Assembly (NCBI GenBank): GCA_944381535.1
Contig: CALWLN010000003.1
Location: 1-50,534 of the forward strand
Origin: an uncultured Lachnospiraceae bacterium
GTDB lineage: Bacteria > Bacillota > Clostridia > Lachnospirales > Lachnospiraceae
Length of the DNA stretch: 50,534 nt
Direction of reading: 5' to 3'
Position 1 is the first letter of the stretch, and each line of letters begins with the position of its first letter. The position numbers and the translations under genes were made by a program. Shown here in pieces: positions 17,246-25,042 of this stretch. The notes below the pieces were generated by a model. The model ran no database searches. It was given only the letters and a program-made list of their open reading frames with translations, and was not told the origin of the DNA.

Positions 17246-17623
17246 ATGAAAAAAGCAGTAAACGCAAGCAACGCACCGGCAGCGGTGGGACCTTATGTTC
17301 ATGCGGTGGAGACCGGAGAACTGGTATTTACCTCAGGACAGCTTGGCTTAGACCCGGTAAGCGGTGAGCTTCCGGAGGGCGTGGAGGCACAGACCCACCA
17401 GAGCCTTAAGAATCTGGACGCCGTTCTCAAAGCGGCAGGCTCCGATTTTGACCATGTAGTAAAGACCACCGTATTTCTTGACAATATGGGCGATTTTGCA
17501 ACCGTCAACGCCATTTATGCCGAATATTTCAAAGGAGAGGTCCCCGCGCGTTCCTGCGTGGAGGTGGCAAAGCTTCCCAAAGGCGCTCTGGTAGAGATCG
17601 AGGCCATTGCCGTAAAGGCATAG
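17246..17623 (+). CDS. ridA: RidA family enamine/imine deaminase
   Basis: 125 residues, the usual RidA/YjgF length, with GPYVHAVETGELVFTSGQLG and the C-terminal PARSCVEVAKLPKGALVEIEA signature including the conserved arginine. RidA proteins hydrolyse 2-aminoacrylate and related enamines to keto acids and ammonia in the cytoplasm. YgeX in the same locus goes through 2-aminoacrylate, which gives a direct reason for its presence here. GGAGG precedes the start. Confidence 0.95.
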   Translation: MKKAVNASNAPAAVGPYVHAVETGELVFTSGQLGLDPVSGELPEGVEAQTHQSLKNLDAVLKAAGSDFDHVVKTTVFLDNMGDFATVNAIYAEYFKGEVPARSCVEVAKLPKGALVEIEAIAVKA

Positions 17624-17636
17624 GAGCAGTCCGTAT

Positions 17637-18230
17637 ATGGAGCGCGTAAAAGGGGCTGATACCCAGGAGCGCATTTTAAACGCGGCCTTAAAGGTCATCA
17701 ACGCGGAGACGATCAGCGGAACCAGAATGCATTTGATTGCCCAGAAGGCGGATGTGGTACAGTCCAATGTCCATTACTATTATAAGACAAAGCAGGATTT
17801 GCTGCTGGCTCTCCAGGAACGGGTGCTTTCCCAGTGCTATGACATCCGGGAGCAGGACAAAAAGCAGAGCGAGGATACGCTGGAAAGCCAGCTGCATATC
17901 TTTTTTCAGCAGAAGAAGTTTCTGATCAGCAAGCGGAGCGACTATGATTTTGCGGAGTTGGACTTTCTGATTCAAGGGAAAAATGATGAGGAGATCCATG
18001 ACCGCTTTGTGGAGTCCTATGAGCGTTGGCGGGATGATATCCGGGAAGTGATCATCCGCTATTGTCCCGGTATGGATGAGGAGACCAAGGAGATCCTGCC
18101 CTTTATCATCGTCGCCATGATGCAGGGAGCAAGCCTGCAGACGCTGGTGGAGAAAAACGGGTTTGATGTGGAGGTTTTTTTCGCGAAATGTGAGGAGATG
18201 TTGCTTCAATATTTAAAGCAATATCAATAA
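17637..18230 (+). CDS. TetR-family transcription regulator
   Basis: 197 residues with an N-terminal TetR helix-turn-helix (about 8-55; ERILNAALKVI...VQSNVHYYYKTKQDLL) and an unassigned helical ligand domain. It starts 14 bp after ridA and is followed 20 bp later by the permease gene, so it belongs to the ridA-permease operon and probably represses it. The 37-bp palindrome at 17169-17205 is a plausible binding site. Ligand unknown; a purine is the obvious candidate. Confidence 0.87.
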   Translation: MERVKGADTQERILNAALKVINAETISGTRMHLIAQKADVVQSNVHYYYKTKQDLLLALQERVLSQCYDIREQDKKQSEDTLESQLHIFFQQKKFLISKRSDYDFAELDFLIQGKNDEEIHDRFVESYERWRDDIREVIIRYCPGMDEETKEILPFIIVAMMQGASLQTLVEKNGFDVEVFFAKCEEMLLQYLKQYQ

Positions 18231-18250
18231 GGAACAGGAGAAGAAGGGGA

Positions 18251-19627
18251 ATGGAGACAAAAAAAGCAAAGAGGCAGTACGCCTCTGTATTTGAACAGAC
18301 GGGAGTGCCCCGGATGAAGGAGGCAGTTCCGTTGGCATTGCAGCATGTGGCGGCTATGATTGTGGGGTGCGTGACCCCTGCCATTATTGTTTCTCAGGTG
18401 GCCGGGCTGACCTCCCAGGACCGGATCATTCTGGTGCAGGCGGCGTTGATGATGGCGGGAATCTCTACGCTTTTGCAGATTTTTCCCATAGGGAAGCTGT
18501 TGGGAAGCGGCCTTCCGGTTATTCTGGGGGTGGGCTTTGCCTATCTTCCCAGCGTGTCCGCATTGGTTTCCGGCTATGATCTGGCCACTGTGTTCGGCGC
18601 CCAGTTGATCGGCGGCTTTCTGGCGATACTGGTGGGGCTGAATGTGAAGCGGCTGATAAAATTTTTCCCGCCGCTGATCACGGGAACGGTGGTATTTACC
18701 ATCGGTCTGTCCCTGTATCCCACCGCCATCAAATATATGGCGGGCGGCGAGAGCAGCGCTAATTACGGAAGCTGGCAGAACTGGCTGGTGGCCTTGATCA
18801 CCCTGGCGGTTGTGACGGTTCTGAACCATTTCGGAAAAGGCATTTGGAAGCTGGCGTCTATTTTGATCGGTATTGTTGTGGGTTACATTGTCAGCATGTT
18901 TTTCGGAATGCAGGATTTTTCATCCATCGGGCAGGCCGGGATCATTCAGCTTCCCATTCCTCTGCATTTCGGCATGAAATTCGATATTTCGGCCATTGCG
19001 ACCCTTGGTATTCTGTTTGTGGTCAATTCGGTGCAGGCCATCGGCGACTTTACGGCCACTACTACCGGCGGTATGGGGCGGCTGCCCAAGGATGAGGAGC
19101 TTCGTGGCGGAATTGTCACTTACGGCGTTACTAACCTTCTGTCCTCCTTCTTCGGAGGACTGCCCACGGCCACCTTCAGTCAGAACGTGGGAATCGTGGT
19201 GACTACCAAGGTCATCAACCGCGTGGTATTCGGTATCGCTTCGGTGGTGATCATATTGGCCGGACTGTTTCCGAAATTTTCCGCGATACTCACCACCATA
19301 CCCCAGTGTGTACTGGGCGGCGCCACCATCTCGGTCTTTGCCTCCATCACCATGACGGGTGTGAAGCTTCTGACCACCGAGGAAATGAATTACCGGAACA
19401 CCTCCATTGTGGGGCTTTCCGTGGCTCTCGGCATGGGGATCACCCTGGTGCCCGAGGCGTTATCCCATTTTCCCGGGTGGGTGAGTACTGTGTTCGGAAA
19501 ATCGCCGGTGGTGGTGGCTACGATTTGCGCCATTCTGCTGAATTCGATTCTGCCGGGAAAAAAGGGAAATAAGACAGCGGAGGAATTAGAAGAAGCCATG
19601 GGCGAGGCGAAGGAAGAAAAGGAGTAA
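18251..19627 (+). CDS. NCS2 family xanthine/uracil-type permease
   Basis: 458 residues, strongly hydrophobic with about 12-14 membrane segments. Family hallmarks: LQHVAAM in the first segment and the NCS2 signature QNVGIVVTTK. These proton symporters import xanthine, urate, uracil or other nucleobases. By context the substrate is most likely xanthine or urate, giving the cell its purine supply. Ribosome binding site AGGAGAAGAAGGGG. Coupled with the upstream tetR and the downstream XdhC-like gene (4 bp gap). Confidence 0.92.
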   Translation: METKKAKRQYASVFEQTGVPRMKEAVPLALQHVAAMIVGCVTPAIIVSQVAGLTSQDRIILVQAALMMAGISTLLQIFPIGKLLGSGLPVILGVGFAYLPSVSALVSGYDLATVFGAQLIGGFLAILVGLNVKRLIKFFPPLITGTVVFTIGLSLYPTAIKYMAGGESSANYGSWQNWLVALITLAVVTVLNHFGKGIWKLASILIGIVVGYIVSMFFGMQDFSSIGQAGIIQLPIPLHFGMKFDISAIATLGILFVVNSVQAIGDFTATTTGGMGRLPKDEELRGGIVTYGVTNLLSSFFGGLPTATFSQNVGIVVTTKVINRVVFGIASVVIILAGLFPKFSAILTTIPQCVLGGATISVFASITMTGVKLLTTEEMNYRNTSIVGLSVALGMGITLVPEALSHFPGWVSTVFGKSPVVVATICAILLNSILPGKKGNKTAEELEEAMGEAKEEKE

Positions 19628-19631
19628 CCGA

Positions 19632-20711
19632 ATGGACCGTTTTTTTGAGATGATCCCAGGGCTTTCGGCAGATAAGAACTACCGGACGGCGGTGGGAATT
19701 GACGGGGAGATAGCCGGAGAAAAGGCGGTGTTCTCGGAGGAGGGCGTGCTGTACCGGACGGAGGGATTTCCCGAGGAAATTTTGCGGGAACTTGGGGCGG
19801 AGTTCTCCCGTGCTGCGGAAAATGGCCCGGGTCTTTCGAAAAATGGCCCGAGTGCTGCGGAAAATGGCCCGGGCCTGCGGGAGACGGCCCGGGGCCGGGT
19901 CTTTGTGGAGGCTCTGGGAACCAGGAAGAAAATGGTGCTCTGCGGCGGCGGTCATGTGTCCCTGGCCACCCTTGCCATTGCGAAGATGACGGAATTTCAT
20001 ATTACGGTGGTGGAGGACCGGCCGGACTTTGCCCAGGCAGCTTTAAAGGCCGGGGCGGATGAGATCATCTGCGATGATTTCACCCACGGACTGAAAGACT
20101 TAAAGACCGATCTTGATACCTATGTGGTGATCATGACCCGGGGGCACCGGCACGATCTGGATTGCCTGCGGCAGCTGCTGACCAGGGAATACGCCTATCT
20201 TGGCATGATGGGAAGCCGTTCCCGGGTGAGGAAGATCAAAGAGCAACTGCGAGAGGAGGGCTTTGCGGAAGAACGGATAGAGCGTCTTCACGCTCCCGTA
20301 GGGCTGCCCATCTCGGCGGTGACCCCGGCGGAAATCGGCGTGTCCGTTCTGGCGGAGGTGATTCAGGAAAAGAACCAAAAGAAACGGCAGGTGGCCTACG
20401 AAAAGGAACTGGCGGACTGGCTGTTTTCGGAGGAACACCGGCAGTCGGCGGTGCTGGCCACTATCATTGCAAGAAAGGGCTCCGCGCCCCGGCAGGCGGG
20501 GACGAAAATGATAATCTTTGCTGATGGCAGCAGTCTCGGTACCATCGGCGGCGGCTGCATGGAGGCGGAGGTCAAAAGCCAGGCCCGGCATATGCTGGCG
20601 GGCGGGAGAGCGCGCTGTAAGACCTGCTTTGTGGATATGACAGGCCGGGAAGCAGAGGAGGAAGGAATGGTCTGCGGTGGGACGCTGGAGATTTATCTGG
20701 AAATTCTGTAG
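19632..20711 (+). CDS. XdhC/CoxI-family molybdenum-hydroxylase maturation factor
   Basis: 359 residues. A Rossmann XdhC domain comes first (VLCGGGHVSLATLA near residue 98, RGHRHD, GMMGSRSR), and the CoxI-type domain last (GSAPRQAGTKMIIFADGSSLGTIGGGCMEAE near 285-320). This is the reverse of the usual XdhC order. The family matures molybdenum hydroxylases such as xanthine dehydrogenase. No hydroxylase subunit gene is in the window, so the client must lie elsewhere. A repeated ENGPG linker (residues 61-82) looks like a recent tandem expansion. The 3' end seems to have been altered by insertion of an AT-rich island: it now ends EIYLEIL-stop, while a second copy reading EIYLEILRQLC-stop lies at 21465-21497. 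Confidence 0.86.
   Translation: MDRFFEMIPGLSADKNYRTAVGIDGEIAGEKAVFSEEGVLYRTEGFPEEILRELGAEFSRAAENGPGLSKNGPSAAENGPGLRETARGRVFVEALGTRKKMVLCGGGHVSLATLAIAKMTEFHITVVEDRPDFAQAALKAGADEIICDDFTHGLKDLKTDLDTYVVIMTRGHRHDLDCLRQLLTREYAYLGMMGSRSRVRKIKEQLREEGFAEERIERLHAPVGLPISAVTPAEIGVSVLAEVIQEKNQKKRQVAYEKELADWLFSEEHRQSAVLATIIARKGSAPRQAGTKMIIFADGSSLGTIGGGCMEAEVKSQARHMLAGGRARCKTCFVDMTGREAEEEGMVCGGTLEIYLEIL
20687..20708 (+). repeat. Left copy of 22-bp repeat flanking the AT-rich island
   Basis: Matches 21461-21482 in 20 of 22 bases. It is the last seven codons of the XdhC-like gene (EIYLEIL) plus two bases. Both differences are at third codon positions and are silent. Confidence 0.75.
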
Positions 20712-20870
20712 CGGGGTGCAAAGCCGGAACAGGTAGGACTGTTTCGCAAAGAAATATAAAAATAGAATAAAACATTTTAAAAAGCCAATTTAAGGTATGT
20801 GCGTCATTTTGTGGAAAGCGAGAATTCCGTATACACGTTAACGGATCAAATAGATTTTCATAAGGGAGGT

Positions 20871-20951
20871 ATGAATATGGGATATATCAATCTTCAAAGG
20901 TACAAAAACGGAGATTTTATACCTATTTTTTACTTACAGTTCAATGAATAA
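20871..20951 (+). CDS. Very small ORF in AT-rich island
   Basis: 26 codons (MNMGYINLQRYKNG...) with an excellent ribosome binding site, AAGGGAGGT, 3 bp before the first of two in-frame ATGs. AT-rich, unlike the neighbours. I recognise no family. It could be a real small peptide, or the start of a gene truncated when the island formed. About 160 bp upstream is non-coding AT-rich sequence in which I see nothing else. Confidence 0.35.
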   Translation: MNMGYINLQRYKNGDFIPIFYLQFNE

Positions 20952-21008
20952 TTTTGTCATCAAAATATGTAGATTTTGGACACTGCAATAAAATAAAGGA
21001 AGAATTAG

Positions 21009-21434
21009 ATGTATACTAAGAAACGAATAGCAATTTTTATAGTTGTTATCATTAGCGTTATTATTGGTGGAATAGTACTATATCAAAATGCAAAATCAAA
21101 TGAAAAGTCACAAGAATTTGAAGGTTACAGTAATACAGATAAGACAATCGTTCCTACTGTAATGGTGGGAGACAACATATATGAATGGCGCGAAGGACAG
21201 CTATGTCAAGAACCATTACCGGAGGAATGTGAGTATTATGGTGAAATTAAGTATATAAGCGGAATTTTACCAAAACATGATTGTGAATTTGTCTTTGAAT
21301 ATGCCACAACCGGACAGATATATACAGTACCAGGCAATTCTAATAGTGTATATTTATATCTGACAATTGATTATCCGGAAAACAGTATAATGCAATTGGT
21401 TGATACGGTTGCGATATTTGATTTGAAAAAATGA
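21009..21434 (+). CDS. Hypothetical membrane-anchored protein in AT-rich island
   Basis: 141 residues: a short basic start, one membrane segment (about 7-25), then an outward-facing domain of about 110 residues with no recognised family (TVMVGDNIYEWREGQ..., then a beta-rich second half). Codon use is strongly AT-biased compared with the genes on either side, which points to horizontal origin. The start follows AAAGGAAG. It lies wholly between the two copies of the XdhC-gene end. Confidence 0.7.
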   Translation: MYTKKRIAIFIVVIISVIIGGIVLYQNAKSNEKSQEFEGYSNTDKTIVPTVMVGDNIYEWREGQLCQEPLPEECEYYGEIKYISGILPKHDCEFVFEYATTGQIYTVPGNSNSVYLYLTIDYPENSIMQLVDTVAIFDLKK

Positions 21435-21460
21435 GGCAAATGGTAATTCAAAGCGGGGCA

Positions 21461-21497
21461 GGAAATTTATCTGGAAATCCTGCGGCAGCTGTGCTAA
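21461..21497 (+). pseudogene. Orphan copy of the XdhC-like gene 3' end
   Basis: From 21463 the DNA reads EIYLEILRQLC-stop in one frame, matching the last residues of the XdhC-like protein 774 bp upstream and extending four residues further. It has no start of its own. It most likely marks the other side of an insertion. Confidence 0.6.
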
Positions 21498-21510
21498 GAT
21501 AGGGGAGGGG

Positions 21511-21548
21511 CTATAGTAAACGGAAAATTTATTTGTCGTTTACTATAG
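21511..21548. repeat. 12-bp perfect inverted repeat at island edge
   Basis: Arms CTATAGTAAACG (21511-21522) and CGTTTACTATAG (21537-21548), 14-base interior, no T-run. It lies just after the orphan XdhC end and 16 bp before the next gene. It could be an operator for that gene or a recombination-site remnant. Confidence 0.6.
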
Positions 21549-21563
21549 AAACAGGAAGTTAAG

Positions 21564-22808
21564 GTGATAAGTTTGAGAGAAGTTTTAAAGAACGTATCCA
21601 GAAGCCTTTTCGCCCTTCTTATGACGGTGTGTCTGCTGACGGCTTTGGGCTGCGGGACAGGCAGTTCCGGGAACCGGGAAACGGCGGATTTTCCGGCTTC
21701 CAATGAAGCGGGAGACGCAAGCGGCGAAGCGGAGAGAGAGCAGGCGGATACGGAGGTATCCGCTTTTTCTCTGGATGAAAATGTCAAAGCTGCCCAGGGA
21801 GATCTGACGGTGCGGTTTCTGGATGTGGGCCAGGGCAGCGCAGCGTTGATCCGACAGGATGGGCATACCATGCTGGTGGACGGCGGAGACCGGGAGACAT
21901 CCTCCTTTGTGGTCAGCTTTTTGAAAGAGCAGGGGGTTACGGAGCTTGACTATGTGGTGGTATCCCACTACGATTCGGACCATCTGGCCGGGGTCATCGG
22001 CGTACTCAACGCCTTTTCCTGCAAACAGGTGCTGGCTCCGGATTATGAGGGGGATACGAAACTTTACGAGTCCTTCCGGTCCGTAGTAGAAGAAAAAGGA
22101 ATTCCCGTAACCTACTCTGTGCTGGGGGATAGTTTTTCCTTCGGGGACAGCAGCTTTCGCGTCGTAAGCCCGGCAACCTACGAATACGAGGATGATAATT
22201 CCAAGTCCCTTGGCATCCGTCTGGAATATGGGCAGAATAGTTTTCTGCTGTGCGGAGACTGTACGGAGGAAAGCGAACAGGATCTTCTGTATTTTGGAAC
22301 AGAGCTTCAGAGCGATGTGTTCGCCGCCAACCATCACGGCAGCCAATACTCCAACAGCCAGGAATTTCTGGAGGCCGTATCCCCGGACTATGTAGTCATA
22401 AGCTGCGGGGCTGGCAACAGCTACGGCCACCCGGACGCGTCCGTGCTGCTGGAGGTGCAGAAGCTTGGGGCCGGCCTGTTTCGGACGGATCTGCAGGGAA
22501 CCATTACCGCGGTCAGCGACGGCGAAACAATCCGCTTTGCCCAGGAGCCTTCCATGGATTACCGCAGCGGGGCAGAGATTGCGGAGGCGGCCCATGAGAC
22601 GGAAGCGGATGGCGTGGCAGACACCGGCGGCGGTTCGGGGGAAGATCAGAACGCGCAGTATGTGCTGAACACCAATACCATGAAATTCCACCTTCCGGAT
22701 TGCGGCAGCGTGGAGGATATCAAAGAGGAGAATAAGGAGTATTCCACGGAAGCCAGAGATACCATTCTCAGTGAGGGCTACAGCCCCTGCAAGCGGTGTA
22801 ATCCTTGA
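21564..22808 (+). CDS. ComEC-like metallo-beta-lactamase-fold lipoprotein
   Basis: Up to 414 residues. N-terminal basic and hydrophobic stretch ending LTALGC (likely lipidated Cys30), a low-complexity linker, then a metallo-beta-lactamase fold of the ComEC/Rec2 C-terminal type: FLDVGQG, MLVDGG, metal motif HYDSDH (His135, Asp137, Asp139, His140), CGDC and NHHGSQYSN. The C-terminus holds a small Ada-like Cys module (MKFHLPDC ... GYSPCKRCNP). Such proteins are expected to cleave phosphodiesters outside the membrane; the substrate is unknown. The GTG at 21564 has AGGA upstream; a TTG at 21573 with AAGGTGAT is an equally good start and gives the same signal peptide. Confidence 0.85.
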   Translation: MISLREVLKNVSRSLFALLMTVCLLTALGCGTGSSGNRETADFPASNEAGDASGEAEREQADTEVSAFSLDENVKAAQGDLTVRFLDVGQGSAALIRQDGHTMLVDGGDRETSSFVVSFLKEQGVTELDYVVVSHYDSDHLAGVIGVLNAFSCKQVLAPDYEGDTKLYESFRSVVEEKGIPVTYSVLGDSFSFGDSSFRVVSPATYEYEDDNSKSLGIRLEYGQNSFLLCGDCTEESEQDLLYFGTELQSDVFAANHHGSQYSNSQEFLEAVSPDYVVISCGAGNSYGHPDASVLLEVQKLGAGLFRTDLQGTITAVSDGETIRFAQEPSMDYRSGAEIAEAAHETEADGVADTGGGSGEDQNAQYVLNTNTMKFHLPDCGSVEDIKEENKEYSTEARDTILSEGYSPCKRCNP

Positions 22809-22848
22809 CAGGGCGCGAAAATTTGAATTGTAAAGGAGCGCGACAGAT

Positions 22849-24639
22849 ATGATAGCAGAAAGAATTGAAGCCTTGCGCCGGGAGATGCAGGCTCGGGGAA
22901 TTGACATTTATATCGTTCCCACTTCCGATTTCCACGAGTCCGAGTATGTGGGAGACTATTTCAAGGCCAGAAAGTATATTACCGGCTTTACGGGTTCCGC
23001 AGGCACAGCGGTCATCACCAGGTCGGAGGCGGGCTTGTGGACCGACGGCAGGTATTTTATCCAGGCTGAAAATCAACTGAAAGGTACCCCGGTCACACTC
23101 TTTAAGATGGGCGAGGAGGGTGTACCCACCGTAAAAGAATATGTGGAACAGAACTGGAAGGAAGGCCAGTGTCTGGGCTTCGACGGACGAGTCATAAACG
23201 GCAAGGCCGGGGACGAGTATGAGGCCATGGCAAAGGAGAAAAAAGGACGTCTTCATGTGGACGAGGATTTGGTGGGCATAATCTGGAAGGACCGTCCTGA
23301 CCTCCCGACAGAACCGGCATTTTTACTGGCACCGGAGTATGAAGGGGAGAGTACCGGGGAAAAATTAAAACGGCTGCGGGAGAAGATGGAGGCGGAGAAG
23401 GCCACGGTTCACATTCTGACCTCCCTCTATGATATCGCGTGGCTTTTGAATGTCCGGGGAGGCGATATCGACCATGTGCCGGTGGTTCTGTCCTTTGTGA
23501 TGGTAACCGGAGACGGCTGCTGCTGGTATGTGAATGAGGCGGTGCTTAATGACGAGTTACGGACCTATCTTAAAATTAATGGTATTCAGGTGAAGGGCTA
23601 CAACGATATTTATGGGGACGTGGAGGCTCTGGATGCCCGGGAAGTGGTGCTGATGGATAAGTCGGTGGTAAACTTCCGTATCTGCCACAGCTTAAAGCCG
23701 GAAATAAAGGTTGTGAACAAAGAAAATCCCACCATGCTCATGAAGGCGGTAAAAAACCAGGTGGAGCTTGAAAATACCAAAAAGGCCCACATCAAGGACG
23801 GCGTAGCCTTCACAAAGTTCATGTACTGGCTGAAGAAAAATATAGGCAAAATGGAAATCAGCGAAATTTCCGCTTCCGACTATCTGGCGGAGCGAAGAAA
23901 AGAGCAGGAGCATTTTCTGGACTTAAGCTTTGACACCATCAGCGCTTACGGCCCCAATGCCGCTATGATGCACTACAGCGCCACACCGGAGTCCAACGCG
24001 GTGTTGAAGCCCCAGGGCTTTCTGCTGGTGGATTCCGGCGGACATTATCTGGAGGGGACCACGGATATAACGAGAACCATTGCACTGGGTGCGCTGACGG
24101 AGGAGGAAAAGCTGCATTTTACTGCGGTGTGCCGGGCAAACTTAAATCTGGCGGACGCAAGATTCCTCTACGGCTGCCGGGGAATTAATCTGGATATTCT
24201 GGCCAGGGGCCCGCTGTGGGACATGGGGCTTGACTATAAGTGCGGCACCGGACACGGCGTGGGACACATTTTAAATGTTCATGAGGGACCCAACGGCTTC
24301 CGCTGGAAGGTGGTGCAGGAGCGGAATGACAGCGCTGTGTTGGAAGAGGGCATGGTCACCACCGATGAGCCCGGCGTTTACCTGGAAGGGAAGTACGGTA
24401 TCCGCACGGAGAATGAGCTGATCTGCAAAAAGGGCGAGAAGAACGAGTACGGCCAGTTTATGTATTTTGAAAATATCACCTATGCGCCCATTGACCTTGA
24501 CGCCATTCTGCCGGAGGAGATGAGCCTGGCGGAGAGACGGCGGCTCAATGAGTATCACAAGCGGGTGTATGAGACGCTGGCTCCTTATATGACGGAGGAG
24601 GAGAATGTCTGGCTGAAGGAGTATACCAGGGCGATATAG
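22849..24639 (+). CDS. Xaa-Pro aminopeptidase (M24B, aminopeptidase P)
   Basis: 596 residues, the length of the long three-domain aminopeptidase P type. N-terminal creatinase-like domains, then the pita-bread catalytic domain with its five metal ligands in context: LVDSGGHY, GTTDITRT, GTGHGVGHILNVHEGP, TDEPGVYLE, GIRTENE. It removes an N-terminal residue preceding proline. Cytoplasmic. AAGGAG precedes the start. It follows the lipoprotein gene by 40 bp and ends before a strong terminator. Together with the peptide transporter downstream it could help use imported peptides, but it is a separate transcription unit. Confidence 0.94.
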   Translation: MIAERIEALRREMQARGIDIYIVPTSDFHESEYVGDYFKARKYITGFTGSAGTAVITRSEAGLWTDGRYFIQAENQLKGTPVTLFKMGEEGVPTVKEYVEQNWKEGQCLGFDGRVINGKAGDEYEAMAKEKKGRLHVDEDLVGIIWKDRPDLPTEPAFLLAPEYEGESTGEKLKRLREKMEAEKATVHILTSLYDIAWLLNVRGGDIDHVPVVLSFVMVTGDGCCWYVNEAVLNDELRTYLKINGIQVKGYNDIYGDVEALDAREVVLMDKSVVNFRICHSLKPEIKVVNKENPTMLMKAVKNQVELENTKKAHIKDGVAFTKFMYWLKKNIGKMEISEISASDYLAERRKEQEHFLDLSFDTISAYGPNAAMMHYSATPESNAVLKPQGFLLVDSGGHYLEGTTDITRTIALGALTEEEKLHFTAVCRANLNLADARFLYGCRGINLDILARGPLWDMGLDYKCGTGHGVGHILNVHEGPNGFRWKVVQERNDSAVLEEGMVTTDEPGVYLEGKYGIRTENELICKKGEKNEYGQFMYFENITYAPIDLDAILPEEMSLAERRRLNEYHKRVYETLAPYMTEEENVWLKEYTRAI

Positions 24640-24692
24640 TGGATTATCGGATTGCGATAACTGTGATAAGGTAGTAATGGAAATATCAAGTC

Positions 24693-24745
24693 AAAAAAGC
24701 CGGAGGCGCCAGTAAAAAGAAGCTGGAGCCTTCGGCTTTTTAAAA
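24693..24745. terminator. Bidirectional rho-independent terminator
   Basis: Stem from AAAAGCCG-G-AGGC-G-CCAG (24695-24712) and CTGG-A-GCCT-T-CGGCTTTT (24723-24740), with one wobble and one mismatch. T-runs on both strands suit termination of the rightward aminopeptidase gene and of leftward transcription. Confidence 0.88.
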
Positions 24746-25042
24746 TCTTTGTTTTCTGAACCTTCATGAATTTTCCAGAAAGACGTTCGTTTGATATCAG
24801 AAAGGTTTCGAATAGTTTCGGTTATAAGTTTCACCACTTGTTATAATTGTATAAAAAACAAAAGAATGAATTGGTAAAAAATACTGATTTACAACAGAAA
24901 TAGAAGATGATATAATGAAAAAAACTTGAAAAAGTTTTGGAAAAATGGAAATATCAATAAAAACCGAAGCAAAAAACAATGGTTTTCGAAACAAATGAAA
25001 CAAGATTAAGCACAGCAACAAAACGAAAAGAAACGAAAGCAA
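24746..25042. other. AT-rich non-coding stretch with TTTCG motifs
   Basis: No gene supported. The stretch is AT-rich and holds repeated TTTCG words: 24806 and 24816 (10 bp apart) and TTTC at 24829 on the plus strand; palindrome TTTCGAAA at 24984-24991; and several on the minus strand at 25021-25040. These resemble the short repeated half-sites used by DeoR-family repressors, and the neighbouring gene is a DeoR regulator. Confidence 0.35.

Noticed and set aside
21585-22907. 440-codon minus-strand frame opposite the ComEC-like lipoprotein gene
   Set aside because: Antisense to a gene with full metal motifs and a signal peptide; no recognisable protein features.
24797-25042. 81-codon minus-strand frame after the DeoR gene
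   Set aside because: Low-complexity, AT-rich, begins at a TTG without a ribosome binding site; more likely non-coding.
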